Source of the DNA: JAIOSM01 sp964593725
GTDB lineage: Bacteria > Desulfobacterota > Desulfobacteria > Desulfobacterales > Desulfobacteraceae
Direction of reading: 5' to 3'
Assembly (NCBI GenBank): GCA_964593725.1
Contig: CAZQJS010000019.1
Coordinates: forward strand, 1-44,762
DNA: 44,762 bases
Each line of letters begins with the position of its first letter. Within the stretch, counting starts at the first letter, position 1. Position numbers and translations under genes: made by a program. The notes below the pieces were generated by a model. It had not been told where the DNA came from. It made no database searches and saw nothing but the letters and a program-made list of their open reading frames with translations. Shown here piece after piece: positions 8,632-18,007 of this stretch.

Positions 8632-10491
8632 TTAGGTGCAGGCCTCTTCAATGTGATCCAGAAACCTGCTTCTCAAGGCAAAATTTCCCTTTCTATAGTT
8701 TGCATGGCTAAGATATAAAAAACGCTCTGCCCTTGTCATGGCAACATACATGAGCCGTCTCTCTTCGTGGAGGGCTGCATCCCCTGAAGCAAGGGAGCGC
8801 CAGTGGGGGAAAAGGTTTTCTTCACACCCCACAATAAATACCGTGTCATACTCAAGGCCTTTTGCCGCATGTATGGTAAGGAGAGAGACACTGTTTTTTT
8901 CATCCTGGTCATCTTCCTTATCTTCCCGTACCAGGGCTGCCTCTTCCAGGTAGTCCATCATATCATCCTTTGAAGAGGCACTGTATTTCAACTGTTCAAG
9001 GTTTTCAACTTTTGAGATATACTCTTCTTTTGTTTTGGTCTTTTTTTTCAGATATTCAAGATATCCGGTTTTACTGATTACATGTTCAATGGCCTGACCT
9101 GGAGCAAGGCCGGGTATTGAGTCAATGAGTTCAAACAGAAGTTTTAAGCTTGCATGCACCCTGGAGGTCAGGATTTTTTCATGGAGGGCATGCCTTGCTG
9201 CATCCTGGAGCCCCATGCCGTCTCTTCTTGCTGTATTTATCTTTTTTAAAAGGGAGGGGCCTATGCCTCGCCGTGGAGTATTTATGATGCGTTCAAAGGA
9301 GACATCGTCATTGGGAAACATTGCAGCACTTAAATATGAATTAATATCAAGGATCTCCATCCTTTCATAAAAACCCTGGGCACCCATCATTTTGTAAGGT
9401 ATTCTATATTTTCTAAAGGTTGTCTCAAAGGGAAGGGAGCAGAATTTTGTTCTGTAAATGATTGCTATTCTGCCGAATGGAACACCGCCTCCCCTGTTCT
9501 CCAGGGCAAATATCCTGCGGGCTGTCCATTCAGCCTCTTCATAGTCAGACATGAAGTCATGGATTTCAACTGTGCCGCCCTGCTTATTGGAAAAGCACTT
9601 TTTTTCCATTTTATCAGGGTTGGAATCAATTAAATCATTGGCAATCTGGACAATTTTATTGGCAGATCTGTAGTTCTCCTCAAGTTTGAAAATTTTTGAA
9701 TTTTTATATTTATCTGGAAAACTTAGAAAATGGTCAACATTACTGCCCCGGAATCCATACACTGCCTGCCAGTCATCCCCTACACAGAAGAGATTGCCAT
9801 GATTTCCAAGGAGCAGTCCTGTTATCTCTTCCTGGAGATCATTGGTGTCCTGGTACTCATCCACAAGGATATAGGAAAAATAATTTTTATAATATTTTTG
9901 AACATTTTTATGTTTCTTTAAAATATCCCTTGTTTTGAGAAGTATATTATCAAAATCAACAGAGTTCATCTCCATGAGCCGTTTTTCATACTCCCTGTAT
10001 ATTTCGGATATTTTCATGCCCCGGATCGGCAGCATGGAATCAAAATACTTTTCAGGATAGCCTGAATTCTTAGCCCTGGATATTATTGAGATCACTTTGT
10101 TTTTTTGTTTTTTATCAATATTGAGCTTAACAAGGATTTCTGTAATAAGTTTCTGGTGCTGGTAGGTTGAAAATATCTGAATGGGTGAAGAGTATCCCAG
10201 GAGATTTCCATGCCGGCGGAGAATCATCAGGCATGCTGAATGGTAGGTTCTCACCCAGGGAAAGGCCTTGAAACCAAGTCCTGTCATTTTATACAGGCGG
10301 GACTTCATCTCATCTGCCGCTTTGTTTGTAAAGGTTATGGCAAGTATTTTTTCAGGGTCAAAACCGTTGTCAATGAGGTATGATATCTTTGCTGTAAGAG
10401 TTCTTGTTTTGCCTGAACCTGCTCCTGCAACCACAAGGGCCGGAGTGCCGGTATGTTCCACTGCATCCTGCTGCTGTTGTGATAACTCCAT
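8632..10491 (-). CDS. UvrD/PcrA/Rep-family superfamily 1 DNA helicase
   Basis: The 619-residue protein shows the SF1A helicase motifs in order: Q-motif and Walker A (LSQQQQDAVEH, then VVAGAGSGKT near residues 20-29), motif Ia (AITFTNKAADEMKSR), Walker B DEYQDTN near 210, motif III (GDDWQAVYGFRGS), motif IV region (EENYRS), motif V (LTIHAAKGLEYDTVF near 545) and motif VI (RRLMYVAMTRAE). It unwinds DNA 3' to 5' using ATP in repair or replication restart. It is shorter than PcrA/UvrD (about 720 residues) because the RNA-polymerase-binding C-terminal tail is missing, making it more Rep-like. It is the last gene of the tightly spaced minus-strand group, 17 bases after the phosphomannomutase. Confidence 0.92.
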   Translation of the reverse strand: MELSQQQQDAVEHTGTPALVVAGAGSGKTRTLTAKISYLIDNGFDPEKILAITFTNKAADEMKSRLYKMTGLGFKAFPWVRTYHSACLMILRRHGNLLGYSSPIQIFSTYQHQKLITEILVKLNIDKKQKNKVISIISRAKNSGYPEKYFDSMLPIRGMKISEIYREYEKRLMEMNSVDFDNILLKTRDILKKHKNVQKYYKNYFSYILVDEYQDTNDLQEEITGLLLGNHGNLFCVGDDWQAVYGFRGSNVDHFLSFPDKYKNSKIFKLEENYRSANKIVQIANDLIDSNPDKMEKKCFSNKQGGTVEIHDFMSDYEEAEWTARRIFALENRGGGVPFGRIAIIYRTKFCSLPFETTFRKYRIPYKMMGAQGFYERMEILDINSYLSAAMFPNDDVSFERIINTPRRGIGPSLLKKINTARRDGMGLQDAARHALHEKILTSRVHASLKLLFELIDSIPGLAPGQAIEHVISKTGYLEYLKKKTKTKEEYISKVENLEQLKYSASSKDDMMDYLEEAALVREDKEDDQDEKNSVSLLTIHAAKGLEYDTVFIVGCEENLFPHWRSLASGDAALHEERRLMYVAMTRAERFLYLSHANYRKGNFALRSRFLDHIEEACT

Positions 10492-10508
10492 GCTAACTGG
10501 TCTTCCTT

Positions 10509-11861
10509 TTATATTGTGTTAATGATTTTATCAAGGCTGGTCTCAATATCTTTTCTGATCTTTTCAAGTCTCTGTTCTGTTTTGGCTTCAAATCTTAAAA
10601 CAAGTGCAGGCTGAGTATTTGATGCCCTGACAAGGCCCCAGCCGTCATCATATACAACACGCATACCATCAATATCTATGACAGTATCGGTTTTTTTATA
10701 CAGGGTGCAGATTTTTTCAACAACTTTGAATTTGATTTCATCGGGGCAGTCAACACGGATTTCAGGTGTGTTAAATGTTTCCGGCAGATCAGATATCAGT
10801 TCCAGGGGAGTTTTACCTGTGGTGCTCATGATCTCAAGAAGGCGCAGGGTTGCGTAAAGAGCATCATCATATCCGAAATATCTGTCGGCAAAGAACATAT
10901 GGCCGCTCATCTCTCCTGCCAGGGCGGCATTTTCTTCCTTCATCTTCTTTTTTATCAATGAGTGGCCTGTTTTCCACATTATTGCCCTGCCGCCATGTTT
11001 TTCAATGTCATTGTACATATTAAGGGAACATTTAACTTCAGAGATAAAGGTTGCTCCGGGTTTCCTGGAGAGGATCTCCCTTGAGAATATCACCATGAGC
11101 TGATCTCCGTAAATAAGCCGGCCGGTTTTATCAACAATGCCGATTCTGTCGGCATCTCCATCATAGCCAACCCCCAGGTCAAGGTTTTTTTTCTTCACAA
11201 GATCAATGAGTGCACCCATGTTTTTTTCAACAGTGGGATCAGCAGGATGATTTGGAAAGGAGCCGTCAGGTCTGCAGAAAAGTTTAAACACTTTACATCC
11301 AAGTTTCTCAAGTACTGGAAGAGCTGTTATGCCGCCTGTACCGTTTCCGGCATCAATTCCAATGGATATTCCTTTGTTAATCAGGATATTATCCAGTAAA
11401 AATTGTTTATAGGGTGTTATCATGTCAGACTCTTCAAGGCTCCCCTTTCCCCTTGCATACTCCCCTTTTTCAATTATTATGCGCAGGTCCTGCAATCCCT
11501 GGCTATGGATGGATTCAGAACCGTTCATGAGCTTAAAACCATTGTATTGTGAAGGATTGTGACTTGCCGTGATCATGGCACCACCTCCGGTGGAGAGATG
11601 AACAATGGAAAAATAGAGAACCGGTGTTGGACAAAGACCGATATCAACTACATTACATCCCGTGGATAGGATTCCTCTGATAAACCGGTGGGAAAAGGTT
11701 TCAGAGGTGAGCCTGCAATCCCTTCCCACACTTACTTTTTTATTTCCATGTTTTTGTAAAAGAGTTCCATAGGCTTTCCCAATACTTTCAGCATCATCCT
11801 CAGTAATATCTTCATGGGCAATTCCCCGGATGTCATACTCCCTGAAAATCTGTGGATTCAT
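10509..11861 (-). CDS. algC: Phosphomannomutase / phosphoglucomutase
   Basis: The 450-residue enzyme belongs to the alpha-D-phosphohexomutase family and interconverts mannose- or glucose-6-phosphate and the 1-phosphate for nucleotide-sugar synthesis. The N-terminal FREYDIRGIA motif, the phosphoserine loop TASHNPSQYNG near residues 95-105, the Mg2+-binding loop GYDGDADRIG near 232, the sugar-binding loop GEMSGHMFF and the C-terminal phosphate-binding RASNTQPALVLRFEA are all present, so the enzyme should be active. Length is normal for AlgC/ManB. It sits between uppP and the helicase with gaps of 24 and 17 bases, consistent with one transcript and a cell-envelope role. Confidence 0.93.
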   Translation of the reverse strand: MNPQIFREYDIRGIAHEDITEDDAESIGKAYGTLLQKHGNKKVSVGRDCRLTSETFSHRFIRGILSTGCNVVDIGLCPTPVLYFSIVHLSTGGGAMITASHNPSQYNGFKLMNGSESIHSQGLQDLRIIIEKGEYARGKGSLEESDMITPYKQFLLDNILINKGISIGIDAGNGTGGITALPVLEKLGCKVFKLFCRPDGSFPNHPADPTVEKNMGALIDLVKKKNLDLGVGYDGDADRIGIVDKTGRLIYGDQLMVIFSREILSRKPGATFISEVKCSLNMYNDIEKHGGRAIMWKTGHSLIKKKMKEENAALAGEMSGHMFFADRYFGYDDALYATLRLLEIMSTTGKTPLELISDLPETFNTPEIRVDCPDEIKFKVVEKICTLYKKTDTVIDIDGMRVVYDDGWGLVRASNTQPALVLRFEAKTEQRLEKIRKDIETSLDKIINTI

Positions 11862-11885
11862 GGTTTCCCCCCTGATATATGATAA

Positions 11886-12692
11886 TTAAATAAAATGGTA
11901 AATAATTGCAAAGCTTCCCGCAAGCCAGCAATAGGGTGCAAAGATATGGAGTTTTCCTTTGTTAACTATTCTAAGCAGCAGTAAAAGTGCAGCATAGCCT
12001 GTTATAAACGCTGCCAGGGTTCCAAAAAGGGTTGCACTGTTTATGGATATGGGATCGTGGAGTGATCCTGCAAGGTGCAGCAGTTCTGCCCCCATGATTG
12101 CAGGTATGGATAAAAGAAATGAAAACCTGCCAGCTGTTTTTCTGTCAAGACCTGCAAAGAGTCCTGCTGCAATGGTTGATCCTGATCTTGAAATGCCTGG
12201 TATAACAGCCACTCCCTGGCAGGTTCCTATTATAACAGCAGATTTAAAGGAGATATTTGATATTGCTCTGCCCTGGTCCTGATCTGTTTCCATGTTTGGC
12301 ACTCTTTTTGTCAGCCACAGAACAATGCCGGTGAGAATCAGCATACACCCCACAAGCAGCACTGAGGAGAAGATCAAATGTTCGATTTTTTTCAGTCCAA
12401 GGCCCAGGACTGCCGTTGGGATACTGCCTGCCAGGATGAGCAGAAAAAGCCTGAAGTCATTTTTTTTTTCAACCCGGTTAAAGATTGAGGCAGCCATATT
12501 TTTTATGTCCCTGTAAAAGATGATTATGACGGCGGCAAGGGTGCCAAGATGGACACTTATATCAAAGGCAAGCATTGGTTCTGTCATATTAAAAAAATGC
12601 TGGCCCATGACCAGATGGCCTGAACTGCTCACGGGCAGAAACTCGGTTAAACCCTGTAAAATTCCTAATACTACTCCCTGATATATTTCCAT
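11886..12692 (-). CDS. uppP: Undecaprenyl-diphosphatase UppP (BacA)
   Basis: The 268-residue polytopic membrane protein has both family signatures: GILQGLTEFLPVSSSGHL at residues 10-27, containing the catalytic Glu and the PVSSSGH loop, and PGISRSGSTIAAG near residues 163-175 with the essential Arg/Ser. It dephosphorylates undecaprenyl pyrophosphate to recycle the lipid carrier for peptidoglycan and O-antigen and gives bacitracin resistance when abundant. About eight hydrophobic segments are visible. It heads the uppP-algC-helicase group; the 102-base gap to glpD contains no clear terminator. Confidence 0.95.
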   Translation of the reverse strand: MEIYQGVVLGILQGLTEFLPVSSSGHLVMGQHFFNMTEPMLAFDISVHLGTLAAVIIIFYRDIKNMAASIFNRVEKKNDFRLFLLILAGSIPTAVLGLGLKKIEHLIFSSVLLVGCMLILTGIVLWLTKRVPNMETDQDQGRAISNISFKSAVIIGTCQGVAVIPGISRSGSTIAAGLFAGLDRKTAGRFSFLLSIPAIMGAELLHLAGSLHDPISINSATLFGTLAAFITGYAALLLLLRIVNKGKLHIFAPYCWLAGSFAIIYHFI

Positions 12693-12794
12693 GGTAAAAT
12701 TTTTCTGTTTAATTATTAAATCCAGTTTAAAACAGCCGGAGGTTACAATAATATACTTTATTTTTCAAGGGGTGTGCACTGACCCTTGTCTGGT

Positions 12795-14381
12795 TTACCA
12801 ATTTTCCATAACATTTTTTATTTCTGATTCTGTTCGGGCCTTATCCCATCCCTTTATCCTGGCTGCAAGATCTGCAACCCTTGTTAACATTTTTTCATCC
12901 GGAGAAGACAGGATGGTTACAGGGATTCTTCTTCTTACCAGGTCTTCTAAGGTTATTACCATTTCATTTTGCACAGAGTAGATGATTTCTGCCTTGGAAA
13001 ATGGCAGGTCAGGGGAAATCCTCTGGGCCAGGGATGTATCCTGCTCAATGAGTCCCCTTATCTCCTTTATTTTTGTACCGTGCCTGAAAACAAGGTATGA
13101 GGCAACTTCCCTGTCAAGGCCTGCATTTATGTTATCGGTTATTGCAGACTCTTTCCATTTTGCAAACTGACTTCCCGGACTTGCCGGAAAGGGCAGAGTT
13201 GCTGTGGGTGATTTTTTCGGGATCTCCATGGCAAGGGATTTCATGACCTGGTTAATGAGGTCTGCAGCATCGGCCCTGGCTGATGTGAATTTTCCACCCA
13301 CTGAAATAAACAGGCCTGGTTTTGGTTCAAACATTGTCCACTCCCTTGTCACCTGGGATGGAGGTTTGCCAGGCTCATTTTTCAGGGCACGCAGCCCTGC
13401 AAATTTGCTTATTATGGATGATCTGTCCCATTGAAAACCCTTTAAATATCGGTTGGATTCCTTTAAAAGATAATCAATGTCAGACTCTTCCACTTTGACT
13501 TTGGCAGGATCACCTTTATAATCTGAATCTGTTGTTCCCACAAGTGTTTTACCATACCAGGGGACAAGGAAAAATATTCTGTCATCATTTTCTGTCATTA
13601 AAAGGAGTGAATCCTTTGTGGGAAGCTGGGGCATGACAAGATGAATCCCCTTGCTGAACCGCATGTAGTTTTTCAGAAAATGGTGGTTCTCCACAAGGTT
13701 CTTCCATGGGCCCGTTGTGTTGACGATTTTTCCCGCCTTTATTGTGAACTCCTCTGAAGAGATGATATCCCTTACCCTTGCCCCGGTGATTTTACCATTG
13801 GTTGTCAGATACTCTGTGGCCTCTACGTAATTTGCAATGATGGCTCCGGACATATAAGCCCGGGCTGCAACCCCAAGTGTAAAACGTGCATCATCCATCT
13901 GGCAGTCACCATAGGATGAACCGCTTTTAAGGCCTTCTGTTTTTAGAAATGAATATTTTGCGTATATCTCCTCTTTTGTAAAGGAGTCGTGCATGGACAC
14001 GGGCTGGCCAGGTCCTGCAAGAAGATCATACATCCAGAGACCTGTCTTGAGCATGACAGGTCCTATTTTATCCTCTTTATAATGGGGCATGAAAAAATTT
14101 AATGGCACCACCATATGGGGTGCAAGTCTTGATAATAGTTTTCTTTCTTCCAGGGATTTTTTCACAAGGTCAAACCGCATCTGTTCAAGGTATCTCAAAC
14201 CCCCATGGATAAGCTTTGTTGAAGCAGATGATGTTGCCGAAGCAAAATCATTTTTATCAATTAACGCAACCCTTAATCCGCGCAGGGCTGCATCACAGGC
14301 AGACCATGCACCGTAGATTCCCCCGCCAACAACCAGCAGGTCAAATTTATCTTTTTTCAGTTTTTCAATTTCACGTTTCAT
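12795..14381 (-). CDS. glpD: Aerobic-type glycerol-3-phosphate dehydrogenase GlpD
   Basis: The 528-residue flavoprotein opens with a dinucleotide-binding fold, LLVVGGGIYGAWSACDAALRG (about residues 14-34, FAD), followed by the GlpD motif ASSTKLIHGGLRYLEQ. It oxidises glycerol-3-phosphate to dihydroxyacetone phosphate and passes electrons to quinone at the membrane. The C-terminal DAO_C-type helical region (about 400-520, including LVFRHGTKIKEI and the late YSVQNEMVITLEDLVRRRIPV) is intact. Its start overlaps the stop of the glycerophosphodiesterase gene by 11 bases, so the two are translationally coupled and together form a path from phospholipid-derived glycerophosphodiesters to the glycolytic pool and respiratory chain. 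Confidence 0.94.
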   Translation of the reverse strand: MKREIEKLKKDKFDLLVVGGGIYGAWSACDAALRGLRVALIDKNDFASATSSASTKLIHGGLRYLEQMRFDLVKKSLEERKLLSRLAPHMVVPLNFFMPHYKEDKIGPVMLKTGLWMYDLLAGPGQPVSMHDSFTKEEIYAKYSFLKTEGLKSGSSYGDCQMDDARFTLGVAARAYMSGAIIANYVEATEYLTTNGKITGARVRDIISSEEFTIKAGKIVNTTGPWKNLVENHHFLKNYMRFSKGIHLVMPQLPTKDSLLLMTENDDRIFFLVPWYGKTLVGTTDSDYKGDPAKVKVEESDIDYLLKESNRYLKGFQWDRSSIISKFAGLRALKNEPGKPPSQVTREWTMFEPKPGLFISVGGKFTSARADAADLINQVMKSLAMEIPKKSPTATLPFPASPGSQFAKWKESAITDNINAGLDREVASYLVFRHGTKIKEIRGLIEQDTSLAQRISPDLPFSKAEIIYSVQNEMVITLEDLVRRRIPVTILSSPDEKMLTRVADLAARIKGWDKARTESEIKNVMENW

Positions 14382-15144
14382 GGTTCATCCTTTTCACCAG
14401 CCACTGGGCTCTGTCAGTCATTATGCCATCAAGCTTAAAGCCAAGCAGCCGTTTTAATTGATTTTCCGTGTTGCATGAATAGACAAACATCTTTAAGTCA
14501 TGGTCATGGGCAAATGTGACAAGCTTATGTGTAAGTTTACGTTTGTTGATGCAAAGTCCTGTCAGATTTTTTACACTATAAGTTTTATTCAGGATTTCTT
14601 TTATCTGTACTGACCACTTCTCCTTTATTGCATACTCATCAATATTCAGAACATATCCTGTTCCTGTGTCCATATTATGGATATGTTCCAGTACATCAGG
14701 ATCAAAGGAAAGAAAAGAGATATTTTTTTTAAATTCAGGTTCAATACCAGCCACGAGGTTACAAACCTTTTGCACAATAAGTTTTGTAATACCGAGTTTT
14801 CTTTCCAGTTTGCCTGATTTTATTTCAATATAAAGGCGGGTTTTTTCCTTGAAAAGCTCTATTGCCTTTTCAAGGGTCACTATTTTTCTTCCATCTGAGC
14901 CTGCCTTTTCAAGCTGGTCAAGTGTATAGGAAAAGATAGGCCGCCTTGCCCCTGTGAGCTTTTGTGCGGTTCTGTCATGGTACAGCACACAAATATTATC
15001 CTTTGTTAGCTGAACATCAATTTCAAGTCCGTCTGCTTTGTTTGCAACAGAGGCTGCAAAGCCTTCCATACTGTTGTCAGGAAGCCCCATGCAGGCACCT
15101 CTGTGTGCTATTATTTCAGGTCTTTTTTCCATTGCGGTTTTCAT
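14371..15144 (-). CDS. Cytoplasmic glycerophosphodiester phosphodiesterase
   Basis: The 257-residue GDPD-family enzyme lacks a signal peptide, so it resembles cytoplasmic UgpQ rather than periplasmic GlpQ. The catalytic motifs are present: IAHRGACMGLPDNSMEGF (residues 12-29, with the HRG His/Arg), GLEIDVQLTKD (metal-binding Glu/Asp), LYHD, and YIEIKSG further on. It cleaves glycerophosphodiesters to sn-glycerol-3-phosphate plus alcohol, feeding the overlapping downstream glpD. Confidence 0.93.
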   Translation of the reverse strand: MKTAMEKRPEIIAHRGACMGLPDNSMEGFAASVANKADGLEIDVQLTKDNICVLYHDRTAQKLTGARRPIFSYTLDQLEKAGSDGRKIVTLEKAIELFKEKTRLYIEIKSGKLERKLGITKLIVQKVCNLVAGIEPEFKKNISFLSFDPDVLEHIHNMDTGTGYVLNIDEYAIKEKWSVQIKEILNKTYSVKNLTGLCINKRKLTHKLVTFAHDHDLKMFVYSCNTENQLKRLLGFKLDGIMTDRAQWLVKRMNHET

Positions 15145-15221
15145 ACCTAAATCTTAATTTTTTTACAGCTGATATAATAACACACTTTACACAATTTATA
15201 TCAATTATTTTTGGTGAAAAG

Positions 15222-15330
15222 CAGCGGCGAATTTCGTAATACAAACCGCCCGGACCTGCGGCCGGCGTAAGCGCGGCGAAAATTTTGATTTCCGGTCGGT
15301 ATAAGCCCGTCTTTACAGGCGGAACTTTTT
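15222..15330. repeat. GC-rich intergenic element, possible dispersed repeat
   Basis: Within an otherwise AT-rich 284-base gap lies a block of about 110 bases that is strikingly GC-rich (runs such as CGCCCGGACCTGCGGCCGGC). On the minus strand it is open and would encode a peptide containing AAGPGGLYYEIRRCFSP. I have an impression of similar short reading frames recurring in genomes of this bacterial group, but this is recollection and no copy occurs elsewhere in the window. I do not call it a gene. The rest of 15145-15428 holds the promoter listed separately. Confidence 0.3.
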
Positions 15331-15362
15331 TTATTAAAAAGTATTGAAACATGTAAAATCGC

Positions 15363-15391
15363 TTGATTGTATTAAAGTATTAGTTTATACT
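15363..15391 (+). promoter_or_regulatory. sigma70-type promoter for the chemosensory block
   Basis: TTGATT (15363-15368), a 17-base spacer and TATACT (15386-15391) form a good promoter match, about 38 bases upstream of the binding-protein start. An AAGGAGG site follows near 15417. Confidence 0.6.
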
Positions 15392-15428
15392 GTTTTATAT
15401 TACACATTAATTCGTCAAGGAGGTCGGT

Positions 15429-16142
15429 ATGAAACGTTTCATCGCGTTATTCTGTATAATTGTTGTTGTGGTGTTTTCTGATTTTGTATTTGCAGGATCC
15501 TGTAAATTTGTCACATTTCCAATTCCCCTGATGGTGGAAAGTGCGGATAAGGGAGTTTTTATTCAATTAACAAAAGAGATTGGAAAAAGAAGCGGGCTTG
15601 ATATTACCATAAAAGTACTTCCAACCAAACGGGCAGTACATGAGTTTAACAATGCTGAATTTGACGGCTTTTTCCCGGGACTTGATGTTATGTTTAACAG
15701 GAAAATTTCCCCGTCAATGGAAATATATATTAAGGAGGATTACGCCTTTACAAGAAAAGAATCATCCCTGGTAAGCACCATGGAAGGCCTTAACGGCAAA
15801 ACAATCGGTATAACACTTGGCTACCCCTATGCAAAAAAAATTATAGGAAACAAATCCCTGAAATTTGAGAATGCAAACAGCGATTTAATTAATATGAAAA
15901 AATTATCAGCCGGGCGTATTGATGTTTTTATTGTTGAAGAGAAATCCGGCTTAAAGGCACTTGATTTAAGCAAGGTTACAAATATAGTTTACCCTGAAAA
16001 AAAGCCTCTTTCAAAACAAAAAGTCTATTATGCTTTTCAGCCCGATGAACAGGGTAAACAATTTGCTTTGAAAATTTCAGCCGCCCTTTTAAGTATGAAA
16101 AAAGACGGTACTTTTGGGAAAATTATGTCCATGGCAAAATAA
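15429..16142 (+). CDS. Periplasmic solute-binding protein, family 3 (amino-acid-binding-like)
   Basis: The 237-residue protein has a signal peptide (MKRF followed by a hydrophobic core, cleavage near FVFA-G at residue 22-23). The mature part fits family 3 extracellular solute-binding proteins: an early ligand-lobe segment GVFIQLTKEIGKRSGLDITIKVLPTKRA, the hinge-proximal LNGKTIGITLGYPY and RIDVFIVEE. No permease or ATPase is nearby; chemotaxis receptors follow directly, so it may be a sensory ligand-binding protein rather than a transport component. Start chosen from AAGGAGG eight bases upstream. Confidence 0.8.
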   Translation: MKRFIALFCIIVVVVFSDFVFAGSCKFVTFPIPLMVESADKGVFIQLTKEIGKRSGLDITIKVLPTKRAVHEFNNAEFDGFFPGLDVMFNRKISPSMEIYIKEDYAFTRKESSLVSTMEGLNGKTIGITLGYPYAKKIIGNKSLKFENANSDLINMKKLSAGRIDVFIVEEKSGLKALDLSKVTNIVYPEKKPLSKQKVYYAFQPDEQGKQFALKISAALLSMKKDGTFGKIMSMAK

Positions 16143-16194
16143 TATTCTGCTGTTCCGGGAATAATCAATTGAAATAAAGCCAAGGGGAAATAGT

Positions 16195-17898
16195 ATGAAG
16201 GGAGTAAACTTGAGTATTTCGGTTAAAACAACGGCTGTGAGCTGTCTTGTAATTATTTTGCTTTTAACAGGGAGCAGTTTGATTTCCATCTCCCTTCAAT
16301 CAGGCCTTGCCAGAGTAATGATTCAAAGTTATGTTCTGGGACAGGGAAAAGCACTTGTGGAATATGAGGAGAGCCAGAAGGCCTCTCTTGAGGAGATGGC
16401 TGAAATCAACATTGAAATATGCAGTGATCTTGCTGCATCCTTTATATATAATTTTGATCAGGACAACCTTAAAGTATTGCTTGCAAATTTTGTAAAGCTT
16501 GATGGAATAATTGCCATGGAAGCCGTTGATGCAGACGGCAGTTCCTTTGCTGCCGCATGGAAGGATTCCGTCATAAAAACCGGTGATAAAATACCACAGA
16601 ATGCTCCTTTTAAACAGGACTTTTTCTATAGCAGGGATGCAGTGCACAATGGGGAAAAGGTCGGTGTTATAAAGCTTTATTATACAGATCAACTTGTAAA
16701 GCAGGGTATTCTTGATAAGAAAAAGAAGACGGAAAAGAGTATCAAAGAGTTCAGAGTGATTGCATCAAAAAGTATTGGAAAGTCAATCAAAACACAAATT
16801 TTTGCAGCAGTCTGTATTGTTATTGCTTTAATTGTATCTCTGGTATTATCCATCAGGGTTTTTGTCTCCAGGCCGATCAACAGCACTGTAAAAATGATTG
16901 AAGATATTGCCCAGGGTGAGGGCGATTTAACAAAACGGCTTGTTGTTGCCAATGAAGATGAGATGGGTGCCCTTGCAAAATGGTTTAACATGTTTGTTGC
17001 AAAGCTGCAGGGTATTATTTCCAATGTGGCAGATAATTGTGTCAAACTTAATATTGCTTCCAATGAACTTCTGGGCATTTCAAAGGACATGACAGAAGGA
17101 GCAGGCAGTATGTGTAACAGATCAGATGCTGTTGCTTCAGCGGCTGATGAGATGAGTTCCAATATGTCATCTGTGGCAGCAGCAGTGGAAGAGTCTGCCG
17201 TAAATATAAATATGGTCTCTTCTGCAACACAGGCCATGACAGCAACCATTGGTGAAATAGCCGGCAACACGGAAAAAACACGCATAACAAGTAACCAGGC
17301 AGTTGACAAGACAAAAAATGCATCTGAAAATATAGATAATTTAAACAGATCTGCAAAGGAGATCGGCAAGGTCATGGAGACCATTACTGATATTTCCGAT
17401 CAGATTAATCTATTGGCCCTGAATGCAACGATTGAAGCTGCCCGTGCCGGAGATGCAGGAAAGGGATTTGCCGTTGTTGCAAATGAGATAAAGGCCCTTG
17501 CCCAGCAGACTGCAGAGGCAACACTTGAAATCAGAGAAATCATCAAGGGAATTCAGGGTTATACAAATGAGACGGTTTCTGAGATTAAAGACATTACAAT
17601 TGCCATAGACAGTGTGAACAAGATGATAGATACGGTTGCAGCAGCAGTGGAAGAGCAGTCCATAACAACCAGAGAGATAGCTGATAATGTCAAACAGGCT
17701 GCAGATGGCATAGATGAGGTGACAGAGAAGGTGACCCGGAGTTCAGGTGTAGCCAATACAATAGCAAAGGATATTGCCGATGTAAATCTGACATCAAATG
17801 AGATGTCAAAAAACAGCAGCCACATTAATTCAAGTGCTGATGCATTGAGCAAACTGTCTGAAGAGCTGAAACAGGCTATTGAACAATTTAAAATTTAA
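16195..17898 (+). CDS. Methyl-accepting chemotaxis protein (first copy)
   Basis: The 567-residue inner-membrane receptor has an N-terminal transmembrane helix (about residues 11-35), an extracytoplasmic sensor region of about 165 residues, a second helix (about 203-228), a HAMP linker (through about 280) and a cytoplasmic signalling domain. The hairpin tip is recognisable as DQINLLALNATIEAARAGD, followed by GKGFAVVANEIKALAQQT, the conserved CheA/CheW contact. The sensor contains VKLDGIIAMEAVDADGSSFAA, resembling a small single cache/PAS-like fold. It lies 52 bases after the binding protein. Its signalling domain is clearly similar to that of the next gene. Confidence 0.93.
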   Translation: MKGVNLSISVKTTAVSCLVIILLLTGSSLISISLQSGLARVMIQSYVLGQGKALVEYEESQKASLEEMAEINIEICSDLAASFIYNFDQDNLKVLLANFVKLDGIIAMEAVDADGSSFAAAWKDSVIKTGDKIPQNAPFKQDFFYSRDAVHNGEKVGVIKLYYTDQLVKQGILDKKKKTEKSIKEFRVIASKSIGKSIKTQIFAAVCIVIALIVSLVLSIRVFVSRPINSTVKMIEDIAQGEGDLTKRLVVANEDEMGALAKWFNMFVAKLQGIISNVADNCVKLNIASNELLGISKDMTEGAGSMCNRSDAVASAADEMSSNMSSVAAAVEESAVNINMVSSATQAMTATIGEIAGNTEKTRITSNQAVDKTKNASENIDNLNRSAKEIGKVMETITDISDQINLLALNATIEAARAGDAGKGFAVVANEIKALAQQTAEATLEIREIIKGIQGYTNETVSEIKDITIAIDSVNKMIDTVAAAVEEQSITTREIADNVKQAADGIDEVTEKVTRSSGVANTIAKDIADVNLTSNEMSKNSSHINSSADALSKLSEELKQAIEQFKI

Positions 17899-18007
17899 CA
17901 GATATAATTTTTCTTTTAGGTAATTAGCAGCAGTATGTGCTGCCCATGGCAGATGCAGGGTCAAAGTATGTTGTATGCCGGTTTTTTTAAATCAGGAGAG
18001 ATAAATT

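Noticed and set aside
12766..12788. CAAGGG/CCCTTG inverted repeat near the glpD end
   Set aside because: The stem is short and no T-run follows on the strand that would need it, so a terminator is not supported.
15116..15352. 78-codon minus-strand open frame over the GC-rich block
   Set aside because: No clear ribosome site and it runs into the phosphodiesterase gene start; kept only as a possible repeat.
17944..17956. CTGCC/GGCAG hairpin between the two chemoreceptor genes
   Set aside because: Five base pairs with no T-run; not distinguishable from chance.
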